A DNA stretch of 39,782 nt from Antrodiella citrinella (Eukaryota > Basidiomycota > Agaricomycetes > Polyporales > Steccherinaceae). The translations under genes and the position numbers were made by a program. Location: the NCBI GenBank assembly GCA_004802725.1, contig SGPM01000258.1, positions 1-39,782 of the forward strand, given 5' to 3'. Shown piece by piece: positions 9,884 through 21,783 of the stretch. The notes under the pieces were generated by a model. That model did no database searches, was not told the origin of the DNA, and saw nothing but the letters and a program-made list of their open reading frames with translations. Numbering within the stretch: position 1 is the stretch's first letter; every line of letters begins with the position of its first letter.

Positions 9884-11481
9884 CCTCTCGATGCTCAGAG
9901 AGCGCTCGGAGACCCGGGAGATCAGGTTCACATACTCGCACAGACTTTCCCAGTGGAAGCACATATCAAAGTGGCGAGCCAAATGCCTTGCAAATGCTAG
10001 ATTTTCTCCCAGGGATTAGTCATAGCAATTCGTAGCAGCTCGGAAGACAAACTTACACACACTCTGGTGGACCGGAGTTGTAACAGTTGAGTTCAAGGGT
10101 TCAAGGTCCACTGTATTTCCTTGCCCGAGTGACCACCGTGGATGTGGTCTTCGGCCCTAGCGGATCGGGGTGAGTACACCCAGGACCACACCCTAACGTC
10201 ACGATCAACCGATGACCGCTAGGTCTTCCGAGCTCTTTCTTCGCTGGCAAGAGAGAGGCTTAGACCGATAGACAGCTCAGAGGATTCATTACATTGCTGA
10301 ATTGCCTGTTCACGGCAATCACGAACAACAACGTTCCTGTGATGCTGCAGAGCTTGTCTGATCTGCATCGACTCGGATTTTCGTTTGAGCGAAAGAATTT
10401 GACCGGTGACTCACCAGCTTTACCCATGCTAATCCACGGAAAGGTGGCGTCAAGAGGGCGTCGTCTGCAGCGTCTGGACAGCGGACTTGACAAAGGCGAC
10501 GGAAAAGGTGACCACAGTCTCGTTCAACGTTGTACAATGAAGAAGCCGTTCAGAAACTGCCATGAACTTATGTAATCTCCGGTCATTTCCAATGACTAGC
10601 ACAATCGCGTAGGACAACTCTCTTGAACATCATCATGATCATTGCTGTAACTTCAGTCTGAAAGTACTTCCAGCATGGTAGCAGCCGGACACGTATTTCC
10701 ACCTGGACAACATAAAGTGTACTGCATGAACGCACCCATCCGGTCTTCCTTCGGGGCTGCATCATGTGGACAGCACTAGCGCAGTCTGACGAAAGTTGGC
10801 TGAACCCATGGCGACATGGGGCCGGGTGGGCACCCATGAGGATAGCCACTTCCCCGATCCATTCGGCGCTGATGGCCTTTTTGTGTTGACGAAGACCGCT
10901 ATTTCTGCGAACGCGTCTCGTCATTCGGCGGAACTGCAGTTTCGTCGTCCGCGCGATATGTACTCTGTATCGCCTCAAACATACCGCGACAATGATGCGA
11001 GACAGCGGTGTCAATACGTACTGTATTCTGTCTGCAAGCTCTCCGTCTCCCCGGTACCGCGTCGTTCTATCTTATCTTCGGACTTGAAGACGCCGGCGAG
11101 GTATATGACACGCGGACGCCAGCAACAAAGTACAACTGTACCATGTGTATTTGTATCGTGACTTGCTCAAATGTTCTGCTGGACGGTGAGTGTCTCTAGG
11201 CAACTCGTTCAAATGCGTGCATTGACACATGATTCTTATGCATCCCTGTAGTCCATACAGTTACGTGTCATGCGTACTAGATAGTCGCGAGGCAAACACC
11301 CCTGCGTCTTCCAGATCACATGGATCCCTTCGAAGCACCACCATCGTATGGTTATCGACCATGCGCAACTGCAGTAAAAAGGCATGTGGGGCTCTGTATT
11401 CGTGCGGCTCTCAATCATACATACTTCACATAAATAGTGAGGTTGAGAGGTAAGTGCTAATTCACCCTGAGACACTTCATC
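9884..11481. other. Long gene-poor stretch
   Basis: Open frames of 60-145 codons occur on both strands (for example 10294-10575 + and 10583-11014 -), but none shows a recognisable domain, a signal peptide or a consistent intron pattern. They may include worn-out coding remnants. Near 11425 an AT-rich TATA-like word (cataaatag) lies about 55 bases before the carboxypeptidase start and may serve as its core promoter. Confidence 0.4.
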
Positions 11482-13491
11482 ATGGTCTTTCCTCTGCTAC
11501 TTTTCGCTTTGGCGCTATGTCCTCTGACTGTGCTAGCTCGCCAGATTCCAATCGTGGACGGAGTCATCGGAGGTGTTCCTAAAAACGCGCCAACCCAGAT
11601 CCACACGGATGCCGAGACAACGACTCCCGCTGCCACCACTCCAGGCAAGCTTCGTGTCACCGAGAACAGTGGTGTATGCGAGACAACTCCTGGCGTTTAC
11701 CAAGCATCCGGGTACGGAGATCTCACTTCAAGCGAGAGTGTATGGTATGTTATTCAGCATCTACACTGCGCACCAGTCAATCTGACATCTTATCAGGTTC
11801 TGGTTCTTCGCAGCGCGCGAGAATCCCGATACTGCGCCACTCACTATCTGGCTGAACGGTGGCGTACGTATCGCATTTCAATATTGCTGCATACTTTCAC
11901 TCATGTCTTTCTTCAGCCCGGAAGCTCTAGCATGATCGGTCTCTTCCAGGAGAATGGCCCATGCAGAATCAACAACGACACAGAGACCGTGAGCCTCAAC
12001 CCCAACTCATGGAACTCGATTTCCAATGTGTAAGTCTTCGCTTCTGATGTGATCCGTGTCCCCACAAAATTGAGCCTTCTGCAGGCTCTACATCGATCAA
12101 CCTATCGGCACTGGTTTCTCGCACGGAACAACGACCGTTGGTACCTCTGAGGCGGCTGCTTCAGATGTGTGGAAGGTAAGATCCCATGATAAAGTTGTGG
12201 CTCACATTTTGACACATTCGCGCACCACTGGCAGTTCCTCCAAATTTTCTTCGCCGACTCACGCTTCAGCAAGCTGGCGACCAATGATTTCGCAATTTGG
12301 ACCGAGTCTTATGGGGGTCACTATGGCCCCACATTTGCCGCGTAAGAATGCGCTGATGATTCAAATGAGGACTCGATCAACTAATGTGGTTCTTATCATA
12401 GATACTTCCTCGAGCAGAACGCTGCCATCGCCAAAGGAACCGTTTCCGGCGTTCCTATTAACCTGAAGGTTCTTGGTGTCGGTGATGGCCTTACGGTAAG
12501 GCATTCAAATGTACAAACTATGCATGTGCTTATCGCGTCACTGTAGGATCCGCTGTCGCAGTATCCTGGATACATTTCATACGCCGCGTCCAACTCGTAA
12601 GCCTATTTCCCCATGTTGACAAGCACTCCGTGGCCGATCAGTATTCAGATACCACCCCTTGGTGTCGAATTCCGTCATTCAGCGCGCCAACACTTCCTGG
12701 ACCCAGTCTGGTGGATGCAAGGCCCAAATCACGTCGTGTTATGCCACTAACTCTACGTCAACCTGTTCTAAGGCCCAGTCCTTCTGCAACAATGACATCC
12801 TCAGTCCCCTGGCAGGCAATTATGACGTCTACTACGTTCTCGCCCAGAACCCGGATCCCTACCCTCCGGATCTTACGAGCTACTTGACCAACGAGAGCTT
12901 GATGTCCAGCATTGGGGCGGAAGTGACATGGCAGGAATCAAGTGATACCGTCTACAACAACTTCGCGAACACCGGAGATTGGATGACAAACTCCAGGCCA
13001 AACTTGGAGACAGTCATCAATGCTGGTGTACGGACCATCATCTACGATGGCGATGCAGTGCGTTTTTCTGTTGAAATGCTGCCATGCTCATTCTGACAAT
13101 TCACAGGATTATATCTTGAATTTCCATGGAGTTGAAGCCATGGTGCGCTTCTTTCCTTAGCACTGGAGTGGCTTCCGTTAACCTTTTCTCTCTAGGTAAA
13201 CAACCTCCAGACACAGTTCTCTGCCGAATTCCAGCAGGAACAGTTCGCCAACTTCACAGTGAAGGGGCAGACTGCTGGAGTGTTCAAGAACGCGGGCACG
13301 TTCTCGTACGTGCGTATCTTTGGCGCGTAAGTTCTGTCTCCATCCCATTCTCCGTCTGCCGAATTCACTTACAATCGAATCATAGGGGACACGAAGTGCC
13401 TGCGTACAAGTACGGCACCCTCAGCACCGGTGAAGCTGCCCTACAGTTCTTCACGCAGATCATGAGCGGCAACAGCCTTTCCGCCACGTAG
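11482..13491 (+). CDS. Secreted serine carboxypeptidase (family S10), intact copy
   Basis: Removes C-terminal residues from peptides outside the cell or in the vacuole. The start at 11482 gives a clear signal peptide ([19 protein letters not shown]). About ten short introns splice in phase. The hydrolase features are all present: oxyanion loop [22 protein letters not shown], nucleophile elbow [10 protein letters not shown] (Ser at about residue 203), catalytic Asp in IYDGDADYILN and catalytic His in GAGHEVPAY near the C-terminus. Many N-x-S/T sites and paired Cys residues suit a glycosylated secreted protein. The next gene (14060-16066) is a closely similar tandem copy in the same orientation, but that one is broken. 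No lesion was found here. Confidence 0.93.
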
Positions 13492-14059
13492 ATGTCCTCA
13501 GTGGGTACGAGCGGGTTTCGGTCTCAAGGGTTCTTATGTTTTATTAGACGGTGACTATGTACACAATTCAAGCAAAATTCTCATGATCACTTCAAGTACT
13601 GGCTCCGACCGATCCACTGGACACTCTGAATCGAGTTACTCGATCGCTACCACTAGGTTCGCGATTATTTAGGTTAACGTTCATATCTGCGTTGCCACTG
13701 TCCAGCGAAGGCTTTCCGCTGAACGTTCAAGACTTCCTGGACAACTACATTGGATGATGTCATTGGGAACGATTGCACTGCTCACGATCCACTGGATGCG
13801 GAATGTGCTATCTAAGCTTGAGTCGCTGCTGGTCAGCGTCGATCAGTGGGGCTATCTCCGATACCAGGTGCAAGTATATTAATTCATGTCCGTGACCCAC
13901 CTACGGCATTCTTGCTTGGCCCCTTGGCGGGCTACGACCGACGGAGTACGTTGGCCTTGAGTGGTTAAGTCTATCGGGCATGATCCTATGCATCCACATT
14001 GGTGCGTCCAGCGTATATAAAGTGGGTGTCCCTCCTTCTCGTGTACATCCACGCTGAAC
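13492..14059. other. Interval between the tandem carboxypeptidases
   Basis: No gene is seen. It holds the 3' end of the first copy and the upstream region of the second, including the TATA box at 14014-14020. Confidence 0.5.
14014..14020 (+). promoter_or_regulatory. TATA box of the second carboxypeptidase gene
   Basis: A clear TATATAA word followed by AGTGGG, 40 bases upstream of the ATG at 14060. Its survival shows that the broken gene may still be transcribed. Confidence 0.5.
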
Positions 14060-16066
14060 ATGATGCTTCAAGCAATATTACTTGCACCCGTCTTGGCCGT
14101 ATCTGTATACGCCGCTGGTGAGTCTGTCTTTGAATACACTGGAAGTCTCCAATGTAGAATGCTCACGAACCGCCTGCTTCGACAGGAATTCCAGCAGGTC
14201 CTACTCCAGGCAAGCTGAGAGTAGCGGAGAACAGCGGCATATGCGAGACGACGCCGGGTGTCTATCAAGCTTCGGGATAATGCAGACCTCAATGCGACAG
14301 ACAGCCTCTGGTATGTTTGGCCATCCCGTCAATGCTCTTGTTTTCTAGCTCAGCTATCCTCCGTGTAGGTTCTGGTTCTTCGCTGCTCGTAAGAATCCCG
14401 AGAAGGCGCCACTGACTCTCTGGATCAACGGAGGTGTAAGACTGCGTCTTATACGTCATTTTCGTTGCGTTGACTTGAGCATATGCTGAGCGTAGCCGGG
14501 AAGTTCCAGTATGGTGGGTCTGCTGCAGGAGCATGGCCCTTGTCGCATCAACAACGATACCGAGGATGTTAGTCTCAACCCGTATTCATGGAATGAGGTA
14601 TCGAACATGTACGTGTCTTCTCGTTGATTTGCTTTGTATGGCTTCTTCATAATGTATGACAGGATTTACATTGACCAACCAGTGAGGACCGGGTTCTCAT
14701 ACGGAGAAGCAATGGTCAGCAGCTCCGAAGCAGCAGCAGCAGATCTTTGGAAGGTATGTTCAAACCCTGTGCTGATTAACCTAACTCATGTTTAGATGTC
14801 CTAGTTCTTTCAACTCTTTTTCTCCGATAAACGCTTCCGCAAATACCAAAAAAATGACTTCGGTATCTGGACGGAATCCTACGGGGGTCATTATGGTCCC
14901 GCTTTTGCGTCGTAAGTATCAAGAGCCTGGTGTTACGGCGCAACGCTGAGGTGTCATTTAGGCATTTCCTCGAACAGAATGCTGCCATTGCTCGTGGCAA
15001 AGTCTCCGGTGTATCTGTCAATGTGAAATTCCTTGGCATTGGCGACGGAATCATTGTAAGTGAGCATTTACGAGAGACATCTGAATTTGAGCTGGAATGA
15101 AATGTGCAGGATCCGTTGACCCAACTGCCTGCTAACATCGCATATGCAGCAGCCAACCCGTTAGCGTTCCGCTTCCTGTTGTGGACCTGCGCATATACTG
15201 ATTTAATTCTAATTATCACCCTCTCGTGACACCTGGGGCTATCGAGCAAGCTGAAACAACGTGGTCCGAGACGGGTGGCTGCAGAGACCTGCTAGCCTCC
15301 TGCTACAAGACGAACGCGGCTGATACCTGCTCTCGCGCTCAGCTCGTATGCAATGGCAACATCTTGATACCCTTGGCAGGAGAATATAACCAATACGATG
15401 TCCGCGCCACAGACCGCTCTTACCCTCCAGACCTTTATGAGTTCTTGTACAACGAGACTGTCGTGACGGCCATAGGCTCAGAGGTTGGTTGGTCAGAAAC
15501 GAACTCTCTGGTGTATCGTAATTTCCAGAACACTGGTGACTGGATGAAGAACTCGAGGCCGATCCTGGAGAAGTTGATTGATAGCGGAGTCAAGACAATC
15601 ATCTACAACGGCGACGCTGTGAGTCTACTGTCTTCTTCCACATCCCAATGTGAGGTAACTCATCCACTACTGTTGTCAGGACTACATGTTCAATTATATT
15701 GGTCTGGAGGCCATGGTCTGTCTTCGCATTGAGTCAATAGTAACAAAAAATGTGTCCTGACTCTCCTACAGATGGACAAGCTTCAGACCAAGTACACGGC
15801 TAGATGGCACCAAGAAGCTTACAGAAATTACACTGTGCGCGGCCAGGTGACAGGTCTTTACAAGAACATCGGGTCACTTTCGTATGCTCGTATCTTCGGC
15901 GCGTGGGTCACAATTTGACGCTTCCATCGTTAGCATGTTCACTGACGTTGAATCTTCAAGAGGACACGAAGTCCCAGCGTACAGCTATGGAAGCCTTGCC
16001 GTAGGTGAAGCTGCGCTGCAGATGCTTTCACAGATCATGTCCGGACGCGGTCTTTCTTCCACATGA
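14060..16066 (+). pseudogene. Second S10 serine carboxypeptidase, recently inactivated
   Basis: Tandem paralogue of the gene at 11482. It has a signal peptide (MMLQAILLAPVLAVSVYA), [30 protein letters not shown] and GAGHEVPAY, so the catalytic Ser, Asp and His are all still encoded. Three faults are visible. An extra A at 14279-14280 turns GYADLN into a frameshift with an immediate TAA. The conserved IDQPVGTGFS loop reads IDQPVRTGFS (Gly to Arg, about 14685). The intron that should join NP to YHPLVT lacks its acceptor: the expected AG before 15217 is AA (ttctaa), while the donor and following codons are normal. All other introns match those of the intact copy. The low number of lesions argues for recent loss. 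Sequencing error could explain one fault but hardly all three. Confidence 0.82.
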
Positions 16067-16240
16067 CGACAAGAAGCGTCCGTGGCAGTACTGCTGACGA
16101 CGAACAGCTGTTTCGTATCGCCTTCAAGCATATTTGACCAACTATTTGGTATCCCATAAGTGAGTATTTAGTACGTTAGTACGAACAGTATCGAATACAT
16201 CGTGCTATATCAGTTTGCTTGGATTCTTTCAGCTTCTTGC

Positions 16241-19200
16241 TCATAGTGGCGAGCACCGATCCTTCAGCCAGGTCAACGCCTTCCGGTCGTGTTGCAGGTG
16301 TGGTGTGAGCTTCTCCAGGACTTCCGCATGATACGCGTTCAGCCAGTTGCGTTCTGATTTGGAGATGAGATCCGCGTCAATGAGGCCCTTGTCGATCGGG
16401 CACTGCGCGCAATAGGGTGAGCAAATAATTCAAGAGTGTGCAATGGAAGGGTAGAGGGATTACCATGGTGACATGCTCAAGCTTGAGGTATCCCTTGTTC
16501 CCAAAGTTGTTGGGGGTTTGCGCTTCCCGCACGATGACAACGTTCTCAATACGGATTCCGAATTTCCCGTCAGCGTAGTACCCCGGTTCTGTGATAGATC
16601 GGTCAGCAAGTGGCGCGACATCTGTTCAGATGCATCCTACCATTCGATATCGTCATTCCTGCCTTCAACGGCGTGTTGTTGTAAGCTGAGAGCGGCGAGT
16701 AATGAAATCAGTTTTATATCAGGCAGATGCGGAGAAAGAACAAACCTATATGAATACCGATACCGTGAGGACCTATACAGACACATTTCCATTAGCTCTG
16801 AGACCGCTGTTGCGGGATCATGCTATATTACCTTCGTGAACGTTCAGGAAGTGCCCTACGAAATAACATGAGATCACGGTGAATAAAATGGACCAGTGTA
16901 CACGCACCAACTCCGTGACCTGTCCCATGGCTGAAGATACTGATCAGCTCAAGTCCAATGCAGAAAGAGGATAAAATGTACCGATAATCTATGGCGAAGT
17001 GCGGGTACAAGGTCAGACTTTGCAGCGTGAAATCTTGTAAAGGCATTCACCAAGACCATCCTCCCAAAGCGGCCTCCTCGCAAACGAATCGCTGTGTTTA
17101 TCGTTAACTTACTTCCAAAATGGGCGTCGGAAGAAGGCGTACATAATGTATCCTGGTAGAATGATCAGGATGAGGAAATCACAATGTGAATGATTCGGGG
17201 CTCACCAGATGTGCCGTTGGGAACTACAGCGGTATCGATAGCGATATGTCCCTGTAGTACACGGGTAAAAGCGCGCTTCTCCTCTGCGGTCGGTGTACCA
17301 AAGTGCTGCGCTGGCAGTCAATTCTCTTATTCTAGTCGCCGGTTAATTAGACCTACCCATGTCCGGGTGGTGTCGGTAGTTCTGCGGAAGATCGTGAACG
17401 ATAACTACGCTAAGAGAGAACTTGTAATTACCCGTCAAGGAATTGTGCTAATGTAAATCAGTCGTCAGCACCGTTTCATTTCTTAGGTGACCGGACAGTA
17501 CCTCCAGAGTCACACAGGTAAATCTTGGAAGAGCGTGTCAGTCAACGAAGAGAAGATACAGGGCGATTTACTCACTTGGTCTTTCCTCACTATCGCACAG
17601 TCATTAGGATCAGGCTGATAATGAATAATTGCTGGAATATTGTAAATCATAGCGCTTTGGACATAACTCTGTGAATGAAGTACTGACCTCCGTTGGGGCC
17701 GGTGGACGAAATGGTGGTGAAGGACAATCCTTGGAACAGCTCCAGCTCACTGTGACATTGTGAGTATCATTTCGACAGCGGTCGGATGTTCTTACGATCT
17801 GTATTTCTCCAACTGATCGGCAGCTTGACTTTCGTTCAACTCAGCACCATTACTGAGCTGATCGTCAAGCCATGTGAAGTAACGCACGAGAGCAGACCCA
17901 TCTCTTATGTGACTCTGCCTGAAACCTTCGATCTCTGTTGCATTCTTGATGGATTTGAAGTCAGCTACGGGAGAGCGACTGATAGTGGCATTGTCCTGGA
18001 GGAAAGATGAGCCACGACGCTTCTTTTGGGGGCACAAAATGCTCACTCGTCCGACGGTTTCGGCCACCGCCAAGCTTGCTTTGTCGCTGAGAAGAACGGG
18101 CTACACGAAGGAGCCGACGTGAGCTATCATATGTTTCGCGAGTATCTGACGTTTATCTCACTGTTTCCTTGGAAAATCCAAGCTCTGAACCGAGTCCTTT
18201 CAAGTACGAGAAGAATGAATCGTATGATTGAATCTCCACTGCGCCATCCAAAGCCTTGCGAACCGAGTCGTCGATTTGAGACGGGTTCACAAACAAGACC
18301 GCTCTGTCTTCAGCAACAATGACGTAAGCCACGAAAACGGGGTTAAAGTCAATGTCCGAGCCTCGAAGATTCAGCAGCCAGGCTACTTCATCCAGCATGG
18401 TGACAACCGTGGCTTTGAAATGCTTGTCCTTAATTTCTTTCCGCAGTTCTGCGATTTTCTCCCGGTGAGATTGTCCTGAGTATTTCACATCTAGGGGAAA
18501 TACTTTGTTCGCAGGTCGGGGTGGTCTGTCTGTCCATACGGAATCCACCAGATTGTCGCTCAAAGAAACGAGAATAGACTCCTTAGGCTTGAGAGAGGTT
18601 TGGAGTTTATCCGCATCGGCTATGTAGGAGTCAGAATCAACGACTGTCTGACAAGGGGGAGAAACCTACATGCAATGAACGTGGTGGAGTCGATACCAAT
18701 GCGACTCTTCTCGGGCAGATCCTAGATGCATACAGCTGGCACTAAGTTGTCAAAATCATTGAGAGAACATAAATTATACCTTCGCTAGGAAATCTTTCCA
18801 CGTTGGAACGTCTAGAGAAACCGGTCAGAGTGGTTCCAAATACCACATATGTCATAATTACTCGGGAGACCCTCCTTCATCAAGACCCAATTCCTGTACT
18901 CAAAGGTCAGATACGGTGCATGTGACTTTCTGTGAGTTGACGTACTGATCCAATTGTTGAGATGCCTGTAGGTGATAACGACCATCTGTGAACAAGTATG
19001 CATTGTCGAGCGTGACCACGGCACAACCTGTAAAAACCTATGTCAGACTGAGGTACCATGCACACGACCAGATAATACGTTCCAGCAGACCCCGTAAAGC
19101 CGGATATGTACGCGCGTCGTTCATCGCACGCTGCGATGTATTCACTTGCATCTAATAGATTGCTCTGTTGTCAACGTGTACATAGCCATGCAATCTAACA

Positions 19201-19414
19201 CAAATCACTTGCGCTGATCGACCGTAGGAATGACAAGAGCAGAGACATTGTACTCCGGCTTGATCATGAGGCTCCGGAGAGCCTGCAGACGGTTGGTAGT
19301 GTTGATAGGTTGAGCTGAGGCCATCGTGGATGAAAATCGGTTCTGTTGCAAGTTTCGTTGTAGAGGTATCGCGCGAATGTAGCTGAATGCTCGTTCGAGT
19401 TTGAATCTGAGCAT
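16241..19414 (-). CDS. Xaa-Pro aminopeptidase (family M24B, XPNPEP-like)
   Basis: Removes an N-terminal residue next to proline, using two metal ions. About eighteen exons were traced. The N-terminal creatinase-like half includes [14 protein letters not shown] and [13 protein letters not shown] motifs and [14 protein letters not shown]. The catalytic half carries the metal ligands: Asp in LCDSGAQFLDG, Asp in [11 protein letters not shown], His in [17 protein letters not shown], Glu in SNEPGYY and Glu in GIRIENVV. Two starts are in frame. The ATG at 19414 gives an Arg-rich N-terminus ([20 protein letters not shown]) like a mitochondrial presequence, while the ATG at 19324 gives the cytosolic-type [10 protein letters not shown]. 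Oddity: the intron after GFTGSA has GA instead of GT as donor (19082-19081, in GAACGT where GTACGT would fit the phase exactly). The rest of the gene is intact. Confidence 0.88.
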
Positions 19415-19683
19415 CTTCGAGTCCGAGCTAGGTTGATTGGTAACATTAAAATTAGCCGAGCACTGAAGGCAGCGAAATAATATTGGCAACAACCCTAAAT
19501 CAGGACAGACAAGTAAATTCACGTGGTGAGAAATACGCGCTGGACACACTGCGCGCGCCGTCGACGTTTGCCGTTTTCCCTAATCCTCCCCGTCTTAGCA
19601 CCGTCTTCCGCTCCTTCGTCACTCTCTTCTTTGTTCCGGAAAAGCTCCTGTAATTTACGACAATCAATCTGGCAGACTCTGGC
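19415..19683. promoter_or_regulatory. Divergent promoter region between the M24 peptidase and NIPA genes
   Basis: The minus-strand peptidase (start 19414 or 19324) and the plus-strand transporter (start 19684) point away from each other across about 270-360 bases. No clear TATA box is present. The interval must carry both core promoters, so a shared bidirectional promoter is inferred. Confidence 0.45.
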
Positions 19684-21338
19684 ATGGTCGAGGACAAGTA
19701 CATCGGGCTTGTGCTCGCAGTGTCGAGCTCTCTCGCCATCGGAACAAGCTTCATCATAACTAAGAAGGTCCGTCTGGATTGTCTACCTCCTTCCACATTG
19801 CGCTGATCTCTACTTCGAACAAATAGGGTCTCAATGATGCATCTGAAAATTCAGCGTACACATCTGCTTCAGATAACTATGCGTACCTACGCAATCCCAT
19901 CTGGTGGGCAGGTATCTCGACGAGTGAGTTTATCATGACTGGCAGTGTGTACGAAGCATTGAAGGACTCTTGGTGAAATCGTAGTGGTGCTGGGCGAAAG
20001 TGAGCAATCCTGTCTCCAACTATCATTGCATCATACTTACGGAATCTTAAGTCGCCAACTTTGCTGCGTATACATTCGCCCCTCCGATACTAGTCACGCC
20101 TTTAGGTGCACTCAGTGTCATTATAGGGTGCGTCAGAGAATTCGCAAACAATTGAATAAAGTCTGGAGCAGTGTATCCCTCACAGCGCCATTCTGGCTTC
20201 ATTCCTATTGAACGAAGAACTCGGTCACATCGGTCGAGTCGGATGCGCACTCTGTTTACTCGGATCCCTCATTATTGTCCTGCACGCACCTCCAGACAAG
20301 GATATTCAGACGGTAGATGAGATCTTACATTATGCGATTCAACCAGGTGCGTCGGAAATGATGCACTACTACTCTAATGTGCTGAAAGTATGTCGCTACA
20401 GGGTTTCTCTTATACTGCTTCACCGTCCTCGTCTTCAGTTTGGTCATGATTTACACAGTTGCACCACGTTATGGTCGATCCAACCCACTCGTCTACATCT
20501 CCATATGTTCAGTGGTCGGCTCCGTCTCGATCATGTCCGTCAAAGGCTTCGGAGTGGCAGTGAAGCTTACACTGGCTGGTCACAACCAGTTCACTCATCC
20601 GAGTACCTATGTCTTTGCCATAGTCACCGTAGGGTGCATTCTGGTACAAATGAACTACTTCAACAAAGCTCTTGATACATTCTCAACCAACGTGTACGTG
20701 TGTTTTCATGCGTTACGTCTCTCTGTATTCCATGTGCTCATTTATTTATCAGCGTGAACCCGATGTACTACGTCGGTTTTTCGACAGCCACAATCATTGC
20801 ATCTGTAATTCTATTCCAAGGGTTCAACACCGACAATCCCGCCAATTCAATATCCCTTCTCGCAGGCTTCGTTACCACATTCCTTGGAGTACACCTTCTC
20901 GAAATCTCTCGAAAACCCGACGCCATTCATGCCCAAAACGGCCATTCAACTCTCGAAGGTGGACTCATGAATCCCCGGCTAAGCATACAAGGACGGATGT
21001 CTGTAGATGGATGGAACGGCGCGGCAGGCACGCCCATTGGTGGAGGTCCATTCCGAATTGATTCACCAGGACACATACGCAGAGCATCTGGAGGTCCCAG
21101 AACCAGCTCTGGACACGTGCAGCTCTTCGACGCGCTAGAAGACGGAGGGCCGGACAGTGTAGGGTTGGAACGGCTGCCGGAGGTGGATGAGGGAGACGAT
21201 GACTACGAAGACGATGAGGTGGACGAACGGACTCATTTACGCTCGGATGACAGGCGACGACTGGGCAGTATTCCAGTACAGAATGGGAATCATACACCAC
21301 GTGGATCGCAGGCCGACCCTCGACGGTCTCCTGTGTGA
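19684..21338 (+). CDS. NIPA-type magnesium transporter
   Basis: Membrane protein of the NIPA/DUF803 family (drug/metabolite transporter fold), whose members carry Mg2+. Spliced exons give MVEDKYIGLVLAVSSSLAIG, FIITKKGL, NPIWWAGI, GEIANFAAYTFAPPILVTPL, GALSVIIGAILASFLLNEEL, GCALCLLGSLIIVLHAP, FSLVMIYTVAPRYG, and further helices to NPMYYVGFSTATIIASVILF and LLAGFVTTFLGVHLLEISR. Together these make about nine membrane segments with the family's characteristic APPILVTPLGALSV motif. The last 140 residues are hydrophilic, with Gly/Arg/Ser stretches and an acidic run (EVDEGDDDYEDDEVDE), a fungal-type cytosolic tail that may be regulatory. Introns are in phase and no lesion was seen. It is divergently paired with the Xaa-Pro aminopeptidase. 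Confidence 0.9.
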
Positions 21339-21783
21339 TTGGTGGTTGTCCTCAGTGAAATGCATCCTTACTTAGTATGTACATTTGGTTTCTTCGTCCT
21401 GCACATACGTTGCTTCGGAGGCAAAGAACTTGGGTCGGATGGTCCTCTCCAGCGTCTTATTGGGTTTTTACGGGTATAGAGCTTGGGGAAGGATACGCAC
21501 CTCTGATCGCTGCTGGATGACGGGAAGGTACATATTCTTCGTAGTAATTCGCATTAGCTTGCTCTTCTCATAATCTGCTGTTCATTTTTGCCTCGTCATT
21601 GTCTACACGGACTCAGTATACTTATTCACCAGTAGATACAGCTGCTCTATACATATCCCATTCGCAGTCAGGAGGGACTGGAAGACTAAGACGTCGAAGT
21701 TCTACTCCACAAAGGCATGTGTGAATAAGGGGATATCCTCGATCGTGACAACGTCCGCCCGAGAATACACCCATGATTTTCAG
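21339..21783. other. Convergent 3' interval
   Basis: Between the stop of the NIPA gene (+) and the stop of the S41 peptidase gene (-). It must contain both 3' ends. No gene is recognised. Confidence 0.5.

Noticed and set aside
10260..11161. Several 70-145 codon frames on both strands
   Set aside because: Mutually overlapping, with no recognisable motif or splice pattern.
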